Shown: piece by piece, positions 19,652 to 32,048 of the stretch
Layout of the letters: each line of letters opens with the position of its first letter
How positions within the stretch are numbered: the stretch's first letter is position 1
Source of the DNA: Echria macrotheca
Taxonomy: Eukaryota; Ascomycota; Sordariomycetes; Sordariales; Schizotheciaceae
DNA: 64,000 nucleotides
Assembly: GCA_030411725.1 (NCBI GenBank)
Contig: MU839838.1
Span: forward strand, 1-64,000
Direction of reading: 5' to 3'
Made by a program: the position numbers and the translations under genes
The notes under the pieces: model-generated
Seen by the model: the letters and a program-made list of their open reading frames with translations, nothing else
What the model was told of the DNA's origin: nothing
Database searches by the model: none

Positions 19652-21529
19652 ATGTTCCGGCTTCAGCGCCGCGGCCGCAGGAACGCGCTCGTCTCTCTTT
19701 TGCTCTTGTTCGCTGTTTATTACTATTACTTTGCTTCGCCCACGTCCTCGACTCGCCGTCCTCCGCCGTCCACGCTCGAATCGATATGGCTCGAGCGAGT
19801 GATGAATGCCCGCGCCGACACCTCGTCGCTTCGATCCAACTGCAGCTTCGACTGGAGCAAGGTGGTTTTCGAGTATCCGCCGCCCGCGAAGCTCCGCCGA
19901 TTGCCCGCCGGCCGCCCGGTTGCCTTGCCGCAAGTCCAATACAGTTTCCCGCCCGAGTCCCGTCCTGCCGCTGCGACGCGCGAGGCACGCCGAACCCAGG
20001 TCCGAAACCTCTTCCTCAAGAACTGGCGCTCCTACCGCAAATACGCCTGGAAGAAGGATGCTTTGCTGCCTATCACGGCCGGGTATACGGACCAGTTCAG
20101 CGGCTGGGCGGCGACCTTGGTCGATTCGCTTGATACACTGTGGATCATGGGCTTGCGGGACGAATTTGACGAGGCAGTCGCTGCCGTCGCCATGATCGAT
20201 TTTGGACACTCGAGTAGCGCTACCGTGGGCATATTTGAAACAAACATTCGTTATCTGGGCGGATTGTTGGCAGCATATGATCTCAGCGGACGGGATATCC
20301 TGCTCAAGAAGGCCGTAGAGCTCGGAGACTTGCTCTATGCCGCTTTTAACACCGAAAATCGCATGCCGGTCGACTTCATCAGCCTCGCACAGGCGAGCAG
20401 AGGCGAGGGATTACAGATCGAGGGAGCTGTCGCCTCCGCTTCCCCGGGGACCCTGTCGCTGGAGATGACGCACCTGTCTCAGGTAACCGGTAACCCCAAA
20501 TACTACGATGCCGTCTCGCGTGTCATGGATGCCTTCGAGAAGGGACAGGAGTTCACTAGGATCCCTGGCCTCTGGCCAGTCTGGGTGTCCATGGCGGGCG
20601 CAACTGATGTCACCACGGGCAACAGGTTCAGCGTGGCCGGGGAGGCCGATTCGTTGTATGAGTACTTGCCCAAGATGTATGCGCTTCTGGGTGGTCTTGT
20701 GCCCAGATACGAAGCCATGACGAAGAGGTTCATGGAGGCTGCTAACAAGGCCCTGTTTTTCCGGCCCATGTTACCTGGCGAGGAGAATGTATTAATGGTT
20801 GGCACGGCTTCGGCGGACGATCTGAATAACATCACGCTCAATCCCGAGAGCGAACACCTCGGTTGCTTTATAGGGGGCGTCTACGGTCTCGCTGGCAAGT
20901 TGTTTCGAAGGAAAGACTGGACCGAAGACCTGGGACCCAGGCTGACCAACGGGTGTATCTATGCCTACCGCTCGATGCCAACAGGCATGATGCCTGAGAG
21001 GTACAACATGGCCCCCTGTATGTCCCGCGAGAGCTGCCCGTGGAATGAGACCATCTTCAACGAGGAGAAGCGGTTACGCCCCGAGTGGTCACCGCACCTG
21101 CCGCTTGGTTTCACGACTGCGAAAGACCCACGGTACATCCTGCGCCCCGAAGCCATCGAGAGTGTCTTCATCATGTACCGTACATCTGGGCGTCAAGAGT
21201 ACCAGGATGCTGCCTGGGACATGTTTACTTCGATCGCGAACGGGACAGCGACACCGTATGCGAACGCTGCCGTATTGGACGTCACCAGGGCCAAGTACCC
21301 GCTCCCGCAGGAGGATTATATGGAGGTGAGCGATCCGAGAGCAACCTGGGCTTGTGTCATAGCACTAACGGATGGACAATAGAGTTTCTGGCTTGCCGAG
21401 ACCCTCAAGTACTTTTATCTGGTATTTTCCCCGCCCGACCTGATCAGTTTGGACGATTTCGTCTTGAATACCGAAGCGCATCCGTTCCGTCGGCCGAAAG
21501 CTTCTACGGCAGCCCATCCGGTCCTGTAG
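19652..21529 (+). CDS. Class I alpha-1,2-mannosidase (GH47)
   Basis: Predicted 606-residue glycosidase trimming Man(alpha1-2) residues from N-glycans in the ER/Golgi. Exons 19652-21325 and 21383-21529 (57-nt intron, GTGAGC...ATAG). The N-terminus is a type II membrane anchor (residues about 11-29, NALVSLLLLFAVYYYYFAS) after a short basic tail. GH47 blocks are intact: DSLDTLWIMGL, FETNIRYLGGLLAAYDLSG, SEHLGCFIGGVYGL, RPEAIESVFIMYR, KYFYLVFS and, encoded only by exon 2, VLNTEAHPF with the calcium-binding Thr. Catalytic acidic residues appear present. It could be an ER Mns1-type or a Golgi-type enzyme; sequence alone does not decide. The promoter is shared with the SNF2 gene (240 bp between open frames). 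Confidence 0.93.
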
Positions 21530-21858
21530 CGAAGTTGCATTCCTCAGTGGAAACACCTGCATTTTGTATAGTATTGCTGTCTAGACGTTTGGGTAGCAAC
21601 AACAATGTCCTGGAGCTTTGGTGAGATGGCACACAATGCGATGCCTTCTTCACCGCTGTTGACGCGAGCGAGAACCGATGCGGTGCAGATCGCCTGCAAT
21701 TAGGCCGAAGACAAGTGCCGAACCGTTGCACCCTCAAGGCTCCGCGGTACATCTGCCAAATCGGGCACTTTGCCGAATCCTGAGGATGCAGTGCTCGACT
21801 CCAGCAGCCGACAGAAATCCCGGACGCCATGTCGGGATAAGCTTATTGGCCTTCCCGG
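21530..21858. other. Intergenic, no gene seen
   Basis: About 330 bp of 3' flank of the mannosidase gene before the foldback element. No supported gene. Confidence 0.4.
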
Positions 21859-22493
21859 TGGGTTGCGACCGAACCTTCAGGACCCACTTTAAATTCAAAA
21901 AAACACAGAGAAAAAGTGCATCCGTTCTGAGGGTCGAGGGCAAACAGGTGCCATCGATGTCTCAGCGCGCATGCAATACGCGCATCTGAGGATGCGATAA
22001 ATCAATTCTACACATATAAATCTATTGATTTTGACATTTTCAGCTGCGCGCATCACATACGCGTTGAGAAATACTATTGTAAAGATTTCTTGTCTTCTCG
22101 ACTCGCGCTGCCCCTGACTCTGAACGATATCGCCTAATCGGGAAGTCGAAAACGCAAAAAAACACACGCGCTCGGAGCACTCTTGGGCACATTTGGGGCA
22201 CATTTGGGGCATATTTGTAGCACACTTCGCAAAACGAGCGAAAATCTTTACAACGGTATTTCTCAACGCGCATGCGATGCGCGTGGCTGAAAATGTCAAA
22301 ATCAATATATTTATATGTGTAGAATTGATTTATCGCATCGTCAAATGTGCGCATCGCATGCGCGCTGAGATATCGATGGATACTTGTTTGCCTATCGACC
22401 CTTTAAGGGCCCAAGGGGCCTTAAAACCGGTGCACTTTTTTTTTCATGTTTTTTGGAATTTAAAGTGGGTCCTGAAGGTTCGGTTGCAACCCA
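21859..22493. mobile_element. 635-bp foldback/MITE-like element with arms of about 240-250 bp
   Basis: The outer 65 bp (TGGGTTGC(G/A)ACCGAACCTTC...) recurs inverted at the right end. Further inside, long blocks also match inverted: GATGCGATAAATCAATTC, ACACATATAAAT(C/A)TATTG, TTTTGACATTTTCAGC and CGTTGAGAAATA. The two arms together cover most of the element, leaving a central spacer (about 22100-22230) that holds GGCACATTTGG-type tandem repeats. Arm differences are nearly all transitions, as RIP gives. No ORF of note and no clear target-site duplication. It is non-autonomous. Confidence 0.75.
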
Positions 22494-23052
22494 CAGCTGC
22501 ATTATCGACCGGTTCCAAAGCTCTGTACTGCAACGTCACTTTACCCCAGCTTCCCATCCAGGCCCACCAGCTCGCGCAGAAATGGGTACAGTTAAACTGC
22601 AGAAACCCTGGCTAGATGCCCTCGAGACTCGAGCAGTCGACTCGACCCCCTCTACCAAGGGTAGTGGTTGGCACACCGTTGGCGTCGTTTCGACGCTTGA
22701 AGAAAGTCTAGCGGAAATGTTCGTTTCTTGCTTGAAGCCGTGGACGAGGTGCAGGGTCCAGATATTGTTGCCACCAGCCCCAATTGGCAGGTCAGCATCA
22801 TTTGTGTTACCTACCCATCCAAGCACACCACGAGACCTTGTCTCATACATGGGTACATTTGACAGCTCTGATGTGACGCTGCTCCTTCCTTACCATGGCC
22901 AGCTATACTCGACCCGCAGAGCATCTCGACCCCGCTTCCTCGGTGTTGTTTAAGAGCGGAGAGAGCCCCGGATGATGCCCAAGCCAACGCCTTGGTCTCG
23001 TCAGCTCTCAAGCCGCATCTCGCTTTTCCGGCAACGAGGCCGATCAGACAAG
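22494..23052. other. Intergenic / promoter of the following transporter
   Basis: About 560 bp. An in-frame ATG at 22972 could extend the transporter N-terminus by 27 residues. No other gene is supported. Confidence 0.4.
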
Positions 23053-24634
23053 ATGGCTTCCGATTCAGCCCGCGGTGACGTCGAGAAGCTGGACCCGATC
23101 AACGGGATCGAGTCGGGCAAGGACGAAGTACGTTTGTTCTCCGTGTTACCCTTTGTCGGAACGAGCTCGTGACTAACCACGCGAAGCCCTCGCCGACCCT
23201 CTCGTACACCCCGGCCGAGGAGCGCGCTCTCGTCTGGAAGCAGGACAGGCTGATCGTGCCGCTCGCCGCCACGATCTACCTCTTATGTTTCCTTGACCGC
23301 TCCAACATTGGAAATGCACGCCTGCTCAATAGCAGCGCCGGCAACGACATGCAGAGCGAGATTCACGCCACGCAATACCAGTTCAACATTGCGCTGATGG
23401 CCTTCCTTCTGGGCTATGCCTTCTTTGAAGTGCCGAGCAACATCCTGCTGAAGCAGCTCCGTCCCTCGCGGTGGTTGGCCTTTCTCATGTTCTCGTGGGG
23501 CGCCATCACGATGGGTCTCGGCGGCGTCCAGAGCTTCCCGTCCACTGCCGGTGTGCGCTTCCTCCTCGGAGTTTTCGAGGCTGGGTTGTTCCCAGGACTG
23601 GTGTACTACCTCACGTTCTGGTACAAGTCAGACGAGCGCAGCGTCCGCATCGCCTTCATTCTCGCTAGCGCCACACTTGCTGGTGCGTTTGGTGGAGCTA
23701 TCGCCTACGGCATCGGCCACATGAACGGCGCCCAAGGTCTTTCCGGGTGGCGCTGGCTCTTCCTCATCGAGGGTGCCCCGTCATGTCTCTCGGCACTGGC
23801 TGTGTGGTTCTTCCTTCCCGATTACCCTGACGCCTGCGGCATCCTGAACGAGCGGGACAAGGAGATCGCTGCTGCTCGGCTCCATATTGAGGGTAGCAAG
23901 AGCCACCACAAGAGCATGACGTGGAAGGACGCCAAGTCGACGCTGACGGACTGGAGGCTGTACGGCCATTATCTCGTCTACTTTGGCGTGTCTGTACCAT
24001 TCTCAAGCTTGTCGCTGTTTTCGCCTACCATCACGGCCGGGCTGGGCTACAAGGATCTGACGGCCCAGCTGATGACGGTTCCGCCGTATGCGGTGGCGTA
24101 TGGTGAGTTTGCTCCCGCGTTGTATGAACCTCTGTCGAACCCTTGCTAACCCGGTTGCGCGCAGTGGTGACTGTATTTTCGGCGTGGGCGGTTGATCATT
24201 ACAGCGTACGTCTGGTCGGCGTTGCCGTCCTGGCACTTATCGGCGCCATCGGCTTTCTTACCTCCGGCCTGCTCTCTCCGGACGCGTACCTTCCGAGATA
24301 CGGCTGTCTCATTCTGGCCGCCTCTGGCGCGTTTGGTTGTGTCCCGCCGCTTCTGGGTTCGTTGACTTCGAATATCCACTCGACAGCTTCGGTTGGTCTC
24401 GCCGTCGCTATCAACGTTGGGTTCGGCGCGGGTATCGGGCAGATCATTGGTGTTTTCATCTTCCCGAGCGAGGAGTCGAAGAGGGGGTTTCCCACGGGAC
24501 ATTTTACCAATGCGGGCTTTTTGTTTGGTGTGGCAGCGGGGTCGATAGCGCTGCGGGTATACTACGGGATGGCGAACCGGGCTTTGCTCCGGAGGCAGCA
24601 GGCCGGGGAGGAGGTACGATTCTTCAAACTGTAG
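23053..24634 (+). CDS. MFS transporter, allantoate permease / anion:cation symporter type
   Basis: Predicted 486-residue, 12-helix plasma-membrane symporter of the ACS (Dal5-like) branch of the major facilitator superfamily, likely for an organic anion, vitamin or amide. Exons 23053-23127, 23187-24102, 24165-24634; junction frames agree. Family features: YLLCFLDRSNIGNARL in helix 1, FFEVPSNILLKQLRPSRW, ARG-free SDERSVRIAFI loop after helix 5, and GWRWLFLIEGAPS at helix 6. The C-terminal half is intact with YYGMANRA after helix 12. Start at 23053 (MASDSARGD) is preferred over 22972. Substrate cannot be told from sequence. Confidence 0.88.
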
Positions 24635-25437
24635 TTTCGTGGCACGCCGGGTGGATTTGGAGACAGGTGATCTGCAGAATCTAATGGTTGCGTATCGTGA
24701 CTTTGGGTTGCGCCCGTTACCTAGTGATGAAGCTTTTCGTGCACCGTCTGGTGACTGTGAAGGGCTCGTCCGCATCTGGCTTTGTGTGGACGTCTAGGTA
24801 TGGTGACTGACATGAGATGTCAAAGTTCGAATGAGATGTGAGAAAACTTCCGCTTCACATCGGCAAGGGCTGCGTTGGATATGAATCCGTGAGATATCGC
24901 CTGGAACTTGGCGAATTTGGGACAGCCTTGGTGAAGGATGGAGACGCGCATTTCCAGGCCGAGGCCGTTTTTTGCCCCTTTTCGGCCTTCCATCCTTGCA
25001 GCATAGTCCATCGTCCGGACATAACCATCGCCTTGTTGGCGGCGTTTGGCCCGGCTGCTTCAAGTTGCGGAGCCGGCTTGATTGAGCCGATCGCGAATAC
25101 GAAACTGGTCGTCAAGTTAAGCTTCTTTCGCCCTACATAGCCCAGCCGACATCCGCGGCAATGGTACCCCGCCGTTACCCACTCATGTTCAACGACATCG
25201 TACGACATTATCGATAGAATCCAGGACAGTATCCAATGGTGTCTTTATTCTTGATTGGTATGAAGCTGAGATTCCGTCCTATGAACGCCAGTCTCGCCTT
25301 TTCCTCTAAGCTTACAGTGCCCCTTCCGCGCCCATAATGCGACCCGAATCATGCAGGATATTATAACAAAATAGTCCGCCAAAACTCTAATACAGTCCGA
25401 AAGAAAACCCTGGGTATGAGCTATATTATGTTGCTGT
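24635..25437. other. Intergenic between convergent transporter genes
   Basis: About 800 bp of 3' flanks. Frames of around 100 codons on both strands show no family features. Confidence 0.4.
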
Positions 25438-27340
25438 TTATGCGACGGCCATTTCGACCTGCTTCCCCTTTACGCTCTTCCACTCGATTGTCACCGCGCC
25501 GAGGGTGCTGATGCAGGCCATGGCGACAAAAACAACAAACGTCTTGGTAAGAGCATCGTTGTACGCAAGCGTTACGCCTGGCAGCAGCGCTGGGTCGATG
25601 ACGTGTTGTATGCTTGTCGCGCCGATGGCAAGAATACTAAGGGGGTCGGGAATCTGCGGGACGTAGAGTGAAATATACTCGACCAGCTTGTTGGTGAAGA
25701 TGTTTTGGGCGATGGACACGAAGAGAGCCCCGCCCAGGGTTTGCATGAAGATGACGACGGCGGTTCCCGTAGGGACATCGTCGATCGAAAGGACGGTCTG
25801 GACTGCCATGAGCGGCTGCTGCATCCCGAAGCCGATGCCTGCTCCAGCGAGGATCTGATAGCCGATCCACTTGGGCGACGGCGTATCGGGTTCGAAAGTG
25901 GTGATGAGACCATAACCGATAGAGACGAACACCACCGAGACGAGCATCCAAGGTGTGTAGTACCCCCAAGCGGTGACGGCGGCGCCAGCAACAACCGACA
26001 TCAGGACGCAGGAGATCAGCATGGGGAGGTTCATTATGCCACTCTCGACGGCTGTTGCCCCCTTGACAGCTTGAAACCAGATCGGGAGGTAATAGACGGA
26101 CCCGAGGAAGGCAGCGCCGAGCGCGAAGCTGAAGAGACATGATGCCAGGACGCTTCGTTTGAAGAAGATGCGTGGAGGGACCGTAGCAAGATCCTGCTGC
26201 TTGTACTGGACGAATATGAAGATGACGATGAGGACTCCAAACATGCAGAGGAGCAGAATGATGCGCCAGCTGCCCCATGCGTACGTGGTTCCGCCCCATT
26301 GCAGCGCAAGGAGGAGGCAGATGATAGCGGGCATGAACACGGCAGTTCCGACGGGATCGAACCGCTTGATGCGCTGGGCAAGAGTGTCATCGTTCTTGAC
26401 TTCGCGATGGGGGTCGGGGAAGAAGATGGCGATGACGACGAGCGTGATGGCGCCGATTGGCAGGTTGATGTAGAAACACCAACGCCATGTAACCTTGTCG
26501 GTAAAGGCGCCGCCAAGCAGTGGCCCCGAGACCGAGGCAATGCCTGTATCATGTCAGACGGCCCGCGATGACGAGCATGCGGGATCGGATTGCGCTTACC
26601 ATACATGCTACCAATGAGACCGCTGTAGATTGGCCGCTTCTCGAGCGGCACGGAGTAAGCCAGGATGATGAGGGCACCCGAGAAGATGGCGGCAGATCCG
26701 ACGCCGGCGATGGCGCGACCGACGATTAGGGTCACACTGCTGTTGGCGACTCCGCATATCAATGAGCCGACCTCGAAGATGAAGATGGCGATGAGGTAAA
26801 TCAGCTTGATGCTAAAGAAGGTGTAGAATCGGCCGAATAGAAGCTGCAGCGCGGCCGTGGTAAGGAGATATGCTGCACCAATCGGTTAGAACACGTCAAA
26901 GGGGAACATTGGACGGAATGATACACACCACTTCCATACCAACCAACGTCAGGCAAGCTGTGGAACTGGTCCGTGATCTTTGGGATGGCCGTCGCGATGA
27001 TAGAGTTGTCGAGCGCCATGAGGAACACACTGAGGCAGAGAGCTAACACTATCAAACCCAGCTTCATGCCGGTGGGATATTCGGTGCCATCCTCGCGGGT
27101 TTGGGTTTGCTGTATGCTCTGGCCCGTCTTGGAGACGGCTGTGGCCTGGCGTGCCAACTCGCTGTGCTTTTCCGGGTCGCCGGCAGGCGTCGGGACGCGG
27201 TTCGATGGTGCGGCATCGACATCGGAAGTCTCATCGGCGGTCGAGCCCTTGTCGTCGCCGGCAATGCTGGTCGCGGCAATGGTGGCGGCTTCCGACTCGG
27301 GCACAGTTGCCGGCGCAGGCACGGCAAGCTTGTCGTCCAT
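25438..27340 (-). CDS. MFS drug:proton antiporter, DHA2 (14-helix) type
   Basis: Predicted 596-residue efflux pump. Exons 26929-27340, 26600-26872 and 25438-26543, all in frame. A low-complexity Ala/Thr/Pro-rich cytosolic N-terminus of about 85 residues is followed by helix 1 (LGLIVLALCLSVFLMALDNS) with the DHA2 LDNSIIATAIPKI motif, GWYGSAYLLTTAA, VGRAIAGVGSAAIFSGAL and the antiporter motif-C-like SVSGPLLGGAFTDKVTWRWCF. Start taken at ATG 27340; the frame is open to 27391 but without another ATG. Homologues export toxins and azoles, but nothing here fixes the substrate. It is convergent with the ACS transporter and near a P450, without any synthase gene in the window. Confidence 0.9.
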
Positions 27341-28637
27341 GCCTGCTACGGGGGGGCGAGACAGTCGGGATGCTGTGGCAGTGGCAGTCAAAGTCGCGTG
27401 GCGTTTCCAGTGATCGACCGGAAGGCAGAGGCGATCTCGGGAACCGGTGTTCTAGACGTCGAACGCAGTGGAAGCTGGCGCAGAGCCGCCTGAGAGGCCG
27501 CATGGCACGGGCGCCTTCCATTTTATACCAAGCTGAAGAAGCAAACCGGGACGGAATGCGCCTGGGTCGCCCCCATTTCCGTGGCTTGCTGTGCGAGGGG
27601 GGTTGCATTCCGCTATTGGCGACCAGGAACGGACGAAATCAGCCCGGGTCCGTCCTTGAATGTCTCCGAACTCAGATTCTTACGCCGTCCGTCTGTCTCC
27701 GAAGACCACTCACCACCGTCCATCAATCGTGCTGGAAAATGACTCTCCGGAGCAAGCGCGTGGCACTGTTCCTAGTATTCGCAGTGTTAACTTCTCAGAC
27801 ATCCTTTTCAGTGGCACAAACTTCTTCCACGGCGTTGCATCGCGAACTTGGCGACGCTAGTTCTGACAGGCCCGGGCCCGTACTTCTGGGCGCGGGTCAG
27901 CCCTTCGCATCCTACTCTCCGTGCCGGGTAACTAGCGCTATGACGAGAATTGCCCGGTCCCCGTAAGCTGTACCGAAAGGTTGATGGGGGAAACTCCAAT
28001 CGTCGGCACCCGATCCGCCAACCTGGTTTATCCAAGCGCACAATGTGTAAAATCTTCTAATCTGGGGCGCGGAGCGTTCCTGTAATTCTATCGAGGAAAG
28101 GGTGATTTCCGTCATCAAAAATGGGGATGCAAGGCTGTCGGGGCTCGGAGACGGTCGGGCAGCGAGGGACCCGGGTTCTCCATCCAGCGGGTCCCCGCTA
28201 ATGACTCACCAGAAGCGCTTGCTTTTTCTCGATTTGTGCCTGCAAAGGCGTGCTGCACAGTTAAAAGAACGCCCTGCAATCGAGACGACATGCGCCGCAC
28301 TTCGACGGCCGCTCAGATCTGGAGTGTTGCGTAATCGCACGTGACCACCCACATTCGTCGCAGCTGCCGTCTCTTGGCAATGAAGTATCCGGATTCCCCC
28401 GACTATGACCAACTTTCATCTCACTGTGCGTGCTCTTTTGAAGGGACGAAGGATGCAGATTGACCGGTCAGCTGTCGAACTTGTCTACTGATTGAAGGAT
28501 GAGTCCAGTCAGAATGTCGCCGGACCGCCCGCGTCTTCGCCGGGTGGACGGACACATCCCGGACCCCGCGGCCCCCTCCCTTAGGTCGGTTTTGTTCGGA
28601 CTCAATCGTCTAACCTCCGAAGCCCAACCAGAAGTCG
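27341..28637. other. Intergenic, promoter of DHA2 gene and 3' flank of P450
   Basis: About 1.3 kb. Antisense and forward frames up to 271 codons overlap the DHA2 N-terminus or are short; none has a supported start or domain. Confidence 0.4.
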
Positions 28638-30406
28638 TTAACCCCGTTCCACCCTTCTCAATGTCGCCATCAGGTCGGGCCTCTCTATCGTCAAATACGT
28701 GGTGATGTTCTTCATCTCGCCGGCAATGTCCCATTTCCACGCACTCTCCCTGTCCAGCTCGACATCAAACGCCCAAAAGATGTAGCACAACGCCAGCCGG
28801 AGCTCTATGAGGCTCAGATTCTTGCCAATGCAGCCTCTCGGGCCGAGCGAGAACGGTTGCGACGCTTGCAGTCTATCGTGGGGAAATTGGTCCGGGTTGA
28901 GCCATCTCTCCGGCAGGAACTCTTCGGGCCGCGTCCAGTTCAGCTTCGAGTGCCCGGCCGACCACAGGTGCACCGACACTGTCGTTCCCGGAGGGACATA
29001 GTTACCGTCGATGACGATGCCCTTCCCGGCCGGGTTGACCTGACGCAGCAGACCCACGGTGATGGGCCCATACAGACGGAGTCCTTCGCTGATGACGGCG
29101 CCGAGGTATGGCAGATCTAGTTCCCAGTCAACCGGTGTTGGGTTTAAGTCCCGTGTTTGTTCAAGACGGCTAATTACCTTTGATGTTCGCCCAGGTGATA
29201 TCATCGGCCGTCTCCACGCGTCCCCGTATCTCGGCAACGACCTTCGCCTGAGCTTCCGGATTGGCGAGCACGCAGTACGTGATTACGGTCAATGCGGTGG
29301 TGGTATTGTCACTCCCGGCGGCGACGAAGGCAGACGAGTTGACGATAATCTCCAGCGGCGTCAGCAGTTTTTTGGCCTCGTTGCTACGCAGGACATAGTA
29401 TATGAAGTCCCTCTTCTCGGACTCGAGGCCGTACTTGAGTCGTTCCTCGACCTTCTCTCGGGAGTTCAAGAAATGCTTCATCTTTCCGTCCTGATACTCT
29501 TGGGGGATCAGATAGCTCGCCATTTTCTTCTGTAGCCAGGTTCCGGGTCCCGCGATGCGGCGACTCGCCTGGTCGTAAACAGCACACCGGATCGCCTTCA
29601 TGAGGCTCCTGGACCACTCGGTACCGGTACCTTTGTCGAGACAGCCAAAGGGCGCGCCGAAACACAGATCGCCAATGACGTCCAGTGTGACAAACAGATA
29701 CCAATCCTTCAGGTTGATAGGACGAGACTGGCTCGCATCCGCCAACTCGCCGAGGCGCCAGACGAGCTTTCGGAGATGGGACTGGATGATCGATTCTTGC
29801 TGCAAGACAGACGTGTTGCTGAACGGATGGGAAAAGGCTCGACGAAGACGGCCGTGGTCCTGGCGCGGTGCATACGGCATCGGGTGCGCCCCGTCGTTGA
29901 CAAGGGCCCCGATCCAGATAGGATCCTTCTCCAGCGGCTCATCGTGGCTCTAGCGCCAAGTCAGCCTCGCACCGTTCATCTTCGGGCAGGGCAGGGCTAC
30001 GCGGAAGCCGTATATATCCTCCCAAGCCCCAGGGCTGAGAAAGCTCAATTCGTTGGGTGCAATTCTCACCACAGCGCCTCGTTTTGTCAGTCCATTTGAT
30101 CACAGTCGCGGAACCGACTAGCCAGGGATGCCCATACCATATCGGTCATGCAGGCGTTTGATATACGCATGCTGCCCCCCACTAATCAAGTTTACGACTG
30201 TGGGAAGACCGCTGACGGCATTGGTAATTGGTCCAGGGAAGTTGCGGAGCGGGTGGAAATAGTATCGATATATCGCCACCACAACAGCCCAGATGGGGAG
30301 CTGGTTTCTGGTGTTAGTCCCATACTGGGCTTTCATTTGGCGGATATTGAAGACATACCACTGTGCCGAGAGTTACGCCAACGATGTAGGTGTTGAAAAC
30401 CGCCAT
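28638..30406 (-). CDS. Cytochrome P450 (CYP65 / isotrichodermin hydroxylase-like)
   Basis: Predicted 512-residue ER-anchored monooxygenase. Exons 30359-30406, 30138-30300, 30001-30077, 29178-29949 and 28638-29116. A short first exon starts a membrane anchor (MAVFNTYIVGVTLGTV then LPIWAVVVAIYRYYFHPL). Key motifs: Pro-rich hinge FHPLRNFPGP, VVRIAPNELSF, helix I AAGSDNTTTAL, ExxR in SEGLRLYGP, and heme loop FSLGPRGCIGK with Cys449. The exon 3/4 junction removes a 51-nt intron containing a TAG and restores DIYGFRSHDEPLEKDP. All catalytic motifs are intact. The family resemblance is to fungal CYP65-type enzymes of secondary metabolism; its substrate is unknown. Confidence 0.9.
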
Positions 30407-30923
30407 GACAGTGTTGACAGGAATTTTGGCACGGCGAGGACGCGGGAGGACGGGGGCGGGTTAGGTATATTGACAAGAGCGGCACTCGGGCCCGCTCTGC
30501 TGTGAAACCGGCTGCATCCCGCGCTGATAACGAACCCAACGGAAGAGGTGTGTGGCTGCATAAGGTGACCCTACAGGAGCATTTGCATCGATTTGCAGCG
30601 TCGTCATGCCCAAAACGGCCAAGTTACGGCTCTTCAGCCGGGTTCCCCGCGCGGCCGAACCTGCTGATGCGTGAAGTGGTATGCATCCCAGACTGTCTTG
30701 CATTACGTGAAGTCTGGCAGTCTAGACTTTGGAAAGGGAGCCTAGCTGCATTTTCGGATACGATGCCGGTTCACTAATCAGACAACGGTGTTGGACGTTC
30801 TAGACCGAAAGTTATCATTCAAATCGCTAGCCACCTATGAAATCGAGTTCCGAATCATCATCGGAATGCATCCCGCCCCTACATGTCCGATTCGTTTACG
30901 CCTGTCTTGCTTTGCAGTAAGAC
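30407..30923. other. Intergenic between P450 start and acid phosphatase stop
   Basis: About 515 bp; holds the P450 promoter. No gene supported. Confidence 0.4.
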
Positions 30924-32048
30924 TCAGAAGAATGCAGATGCGCTAACATCGTTCTGGCCGAGGTTTCCGAGGCCCCAGTTCAGCTCGGCCGTCTTGGTCA
31001 GGCTGTAGTGGTTGTACCGGGTGTTGTTGGTGGTTCCCACTTTGGCGGCCGGGACGGCACTGCCGAGGAGGACCGAGTAGACCTGGTTGGTGCCGGAAGT
31101 GCTTCCCTCGTCAAAGGTCAGGTGGACGAGGGTGCGGGCACTGTTGAAGTTGGGATTCGACAGCAGTGGCGTCAGGAAGTTGCGTGCCCACTTGCCGGCG
31201 ACCGAGATGGACGAGTCGTGACCATCGTTGGCTGCAGAGTGTTAGTCTTTGACTTCCACCACTGCTAACTCGGGACTTACTCATGTTGGGCGTGATGAAC
31301 ATCCACTGGGGGAGCTTGTTGTTGGCGAGGTCCTTGTTGAACATTGTAAAGTTCTTGCACTTGGCCAGACGGTTGAGGTCCGACGTCACGGAATCATAGC
31401 TCATCAGGGGGCTGGACGAGTCAGCTACCAACTTTCATGAATATCCTGTGGAGAGCTCACTTGTGCTTGCGGACGTAATCGGTGGCACCAGCCGAGTTCT
31501 TCCAGTCAGCCTCGAAGCCACTGAACGGCATATCCTCCTGGTAGATGCTCCAGCTAACGCCCTTGGCGTCGAGGAGGTCCACGATCGTCTTGACGCTGGA
31601 GCCGATGCGATGGAAGCCATCGTCCGTGATGGAGTATGTCGAGGCACCGGCCGCAGCGACGTAGTTGGGCTGTGATCTGTTAGTGCAAATCATCTCACTT
31701 GAACCTCGACGCTTACTTGAGACGGGTGGGTGATGGCAAAGTAGTTGGTCAGGCTGATGCCCTGGCTTGCGAGCCAAGCAAGGTCGGCTGAAATTGTGTT
31801 AGTATCAACAAGTTACGAGGACAAATAAGGCCCTGGCACGTACTGTTGGCAATAGCCTTGGAGTAGTCAGTGTTTTCCAGCCAAATCTGGACGAAGCGGT
31901 CAAATGTGTTACCGGCAACGCTGCTGGTTGGCGACAGTGTCAGAGCCGTAGCTCTTGCCGCTGCCACCGCAGATGAAGCGGTTGAGGTATACTGCGTCTG
32001 GCTGTAGGCAGCGCCGACAAGGGCGAAGAAAGAGATAGTAGACTTCAT
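30924..32048 (-). CDS. Secreted acid phosphatase (phosphoesterase family, PhoA-like)
   Basis: Predicted 307-residue secreted phosphomonoesterase that releases phosphate from organic esters. Exons 31844-32048, 31717-31787, 31461-31669, 31281-31411 and 30924-31231; all junctions keep frame. Signal peptide MKSTISFFALVGAAYS; family blocks NTFDRFVQIWLEN, LTNYFAITHPSQPNYVA (residues about 78-97), MTNDGHDSS (205-213, restored exactly by splicing), and HLTFDEG. The catalytic Thr/Ser normally lies in the HPSQPNY block. A TATA box and four CACGTG boxes lie upstream. Likely induced by phosphate starvation; the iron transporter shares its promoter region. Confidence 0.92.

Noticed and set aside
19445..20209. 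254-codon minus-strand frame
   Set aside because: Antisense to the GH47 mannosidase 5' half, without domain features; only considered as a possible 5' exon of the SNF2 gene, for which no splice path was found.
22384..22953. 189-codon frame at the right end of the foldback element
   Set aside because: It begins inside the inverted repeat arm and shows no family features.
27151..27966. 271-codon plus-strand frame
   Set aside because: Overlaps the DHA2 transporter N-terminus in antisense and has no supported start or motif.
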